Part shown: positions 62,865 through 64,000 of the stretch, piece after piece | Layout of the letters: each line of letters starts with the position of its first letter | Position numbering within the stretch: position 1 is the first letter of the stretch | NCBI GenBank assembly: GCA_947489445.1 | Contig: CANLDN010000001.1 | Span: 930,001-994,000 of the forward strand | Length of the DNA stretch: 64,000 nt | Origin: an uncultured Paracoccaceae bacterium | GTDB taxonomy: Bacteria > Pseudomonadota > Alphaproteobacteria > Rhodobacterales > Rhodobacteraceae | Reading direction: 5' to 3' | Translations under genes and position numbers: made by a program | The notes under the pieces: model-generated | Told to the model about the DNA's origin: nothing | Databases searched by the model: none | What the model saw: the letters and a program-made list of their open reading frames with translations, nothing else

Positions 62865-63884
62865 TCACCCAAATAGATCCGTCTGCGACTTCGGCGGCGC
62901 AATCCCCAAATGCGCCCACGCCGCCTGCGCCAGCATTCGGCCTCTTGGGGTGCGCTGGATCAGCCCTTTCTGCAAAAGATAAGGCTCGATTACATCTTCC
63001 AGAGAGTCCCGACTTTCCGACAGTGCCGCCGACATCGTCTCAACGCCCACCGGACCGCCCGAGTAACTCTCCGCAATCAGGCGCAAATAACGTCGGTCGG
63101 CATTATCAAGGCCTAGGTGATCCACACCCAACCGGGTCAATGCGCGATCAGCAATCGCCTGCGTGACGGTGCCATCGCCTTCGACAATCGCGAAATCCAC
63201 CACCCGGCGCAGCAACCGGCCCGCGATGCGCGGCGTGCCACGGGCGCGCTTGGCAATTTCGCGCGCGCCCAAATCAGCCGCCGGCGCACCCATCAACCGG
63301 GCACCGCGCGTCACAATCTCATGCAACTCGTCCTCGGTATAGAACTCCAAGCGGGTCGGAATACCAAAGCGATCCCGCAATGGCGTGGTCAACAACCCCA
63401 TGCGGGTCGTGGCCCCCACCAGCGTAAAGGGCTGCAATTCAATGCGCACCGTCCGCGCGGCTGGCCCCTCACCAATCACCAGATCCAGCTCAAAATCCTC
63501 AAGCGCGGGATAAAGCACTTCCTCGACCGCCGGGTTCAGGCGATGAATCTCGTCGATGAACAAAACATCCCGCGCTTCCAGATTGGTTAGGATCGCGGCC
63601 AGATCACCCGCCTTGGCCAGCACCGGGCCAGAGGTCATGCGAAAGTTCACCCCCAACTCCCGCGCCATGATCTGCGCGAGCGTCGTCTTGCCCAGACCAG
63701 GGGGGCCATGAAACAGCGCGTGATCCATCGCCTCACCACGACGGCGCGCGCTTTCAATGAACACCTTCAGGTTCGCCCGTGCTTCGCGTTGCCCAATAAA
63801 TTCGTCCAATGTCTGCGGACGCAACGCACGATCCGCATCTTCGGGCTGCGGGTCTGGGCGCAATGTGGGATCAGGCTGGGTCAT
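62865..63884 (-). CDS. ruvB: Holliday junction branch migration helicase RuvB
   Basis: 339 residues, standard size. The AAA+ core has [16 protein letters not shown] and [15 protein letters not shown], sensor [18 protein letters not shown], and a C-terminal winged helix ending [19 protein letters not shown]. It drives branch migration with RuvA. It starts nine bases after the ruvA stop. Confidence 0.98.
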   Translation of the reverse strand: MTQPDPTLRPDPQPEDADRALRPQTLDEFIGQREARANLKVFIESARRRGEAMDHALFHGPPGLGKTTLAQIMARELGVNFRMTSGPVLAKAGDLAAILTNLEARDVLFIDEIHRLNPAVEEVLYPALEDFELDLVIGEGPAARTVRIELQPFTLVGATTRMGLLTTPLRDRFGIPTRLEFYTEDELHEIVTRGARLMGAPAADLGAREIAKRARGTPRIAGRLLRRVVDFAIVEGDGTVTQAIADRALTRLGVDHLGLDNADRRYLRLIAESYSGGPVGVETMSAALSESRDSLEDVIEPYLLQKGLIQRTPRGRMLAQAAWAHLGIAPPKSQTDLFG

Positions 63885-63893
63885 ACCCCTTCC

Positions 63894-64000
63894 CTACCCT
63901 TTCGGCGCCAACAGCTTCAAGGCCGCGCGGATGAGTGCGGGCGTATCTGCCTCCGGGTCTGCACCTACCGCCTGCGCCACGGCACCAGCGGCATCACCCG
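63894..64000 (-). CDS. ruvA: Holliday junction protein RuvA, C-terminal end (cut by window edge)
   Basis: Only the last 34 codons are in the window, ending DTPALIRAALKLLAPKG before the TAG at 63894-63896, which fits the RuvA C-terminal domain III that contacts RuvB. The stop is nine bases before the ruvB start. The rest of the gene lies beyond base 64000. Confidence 0.85.
   Translation of the reverse strand, partial: GDAAGAVAQAVGADPEADTPALIRAALKLLAPKG

Noticed and set aside
1..64000. CRISPR array, tRNA, rRNA, insertion sequence or prophage
   Set aside because: No regularly spaced repeats, cloverleaf-like genes, transposase or phage structural genes were recognised.

Overview
The window reads as a chromosomal segment of a marine alphaproteobacterium of the Rhodobacterales (Roseobacter-type). 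This is inferred from gene content and order: Tol-Pal genes directly downstream of ruvB and ybgC, a ctaC-ctaB-small ORF-ctaG-ctaE oxidase operon, folD next to fhs, a CpaA-F/TadB-C pilus cluster, and moderately high GC with coding on both strands. I see no rRNA, tRNA, CRISPR array, transposase, integrase or phage gene. Most of the window is core or slowly changing chromosome.

Layout. (1) 1-8904: end of aspartokinase, EI-Ntr (ptsP), an EcsC protein, an acetyltransferase, a flavin reductase-like protein, a Ca2+/Na+ antiporter, a SulP transporter, then methylthioadenosine phosphorylase plus adenine phosphoribosyltransferase (5'-methylthioadenosine and adenine salvage). (2) 8974-13721: an FAD-linked 2-hydroxyacid dehydrogenase and two small regulator/target modules (a YafY-type regulator facing an SRPBCC protein, and an HxlR regulator facing a secreted ankyrin protein), each with a visible candidate operator. 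(3) 13137-20617, minus strand: cytochrome c oxidase subunits II and III with assembly factors CtaB, CtaG and Surf1, followed by threonine synthase, an M16 peptidase and an acetyltransferase. (4) 20796-28346, plus strand: tldD, a DedA-like membrane protein, two acetyltransferases, dprA and topA. (5) 28347-32258: a MarR regulator facing a membrane-anchored SRPBCC protein across a perfect palindrome, a two-subunit CoA-transferase interrupted by a 79-residue unknown, a minimal acetyltransferase, and a lytic transglycosylase. (6) 32611-45044: a Tad/Flp pilus cluster with two tiny pilin-like genes that have their own terminators, then CpaB, secretin, an OmpA lipoprotein, CpaE, CpaF, TadB, TadC, two TPR lipoproteins, prepilin peptidase and an AAA+ ATPase. 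(7) 45117-53187: a beta-hydroxyacid dehydrogenase, a ligase-associated helicase with its PdeM partner, a membrane LytTR regulator, folD, fhs and a MOSC protein. (8) 53308-64000, minus strand: ftsH, tilS, cpoB, pal, tolB, tolA, tolR, tolQ, ybgC, an unknown, ruvB and the end of ruvA.

The most distinctive block is the pilus cluster. Its pilin-like proteins carry Asp where Flp pilins usually carry Glu, its CpaE has lost the P-loop lysines, an OmpA lipoprotein sits where CpaD might be expected, and no TadE/F/G genes are visible. Also notable are a 24-bp hairpin repeat present three times, several operator-like inverted or direct repeats at divergent promoters, and an 11-bp-phased TGCGCA array upstream of dprA. 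Function calls rest on motifs and family resemblance read by eye; no database search was run.
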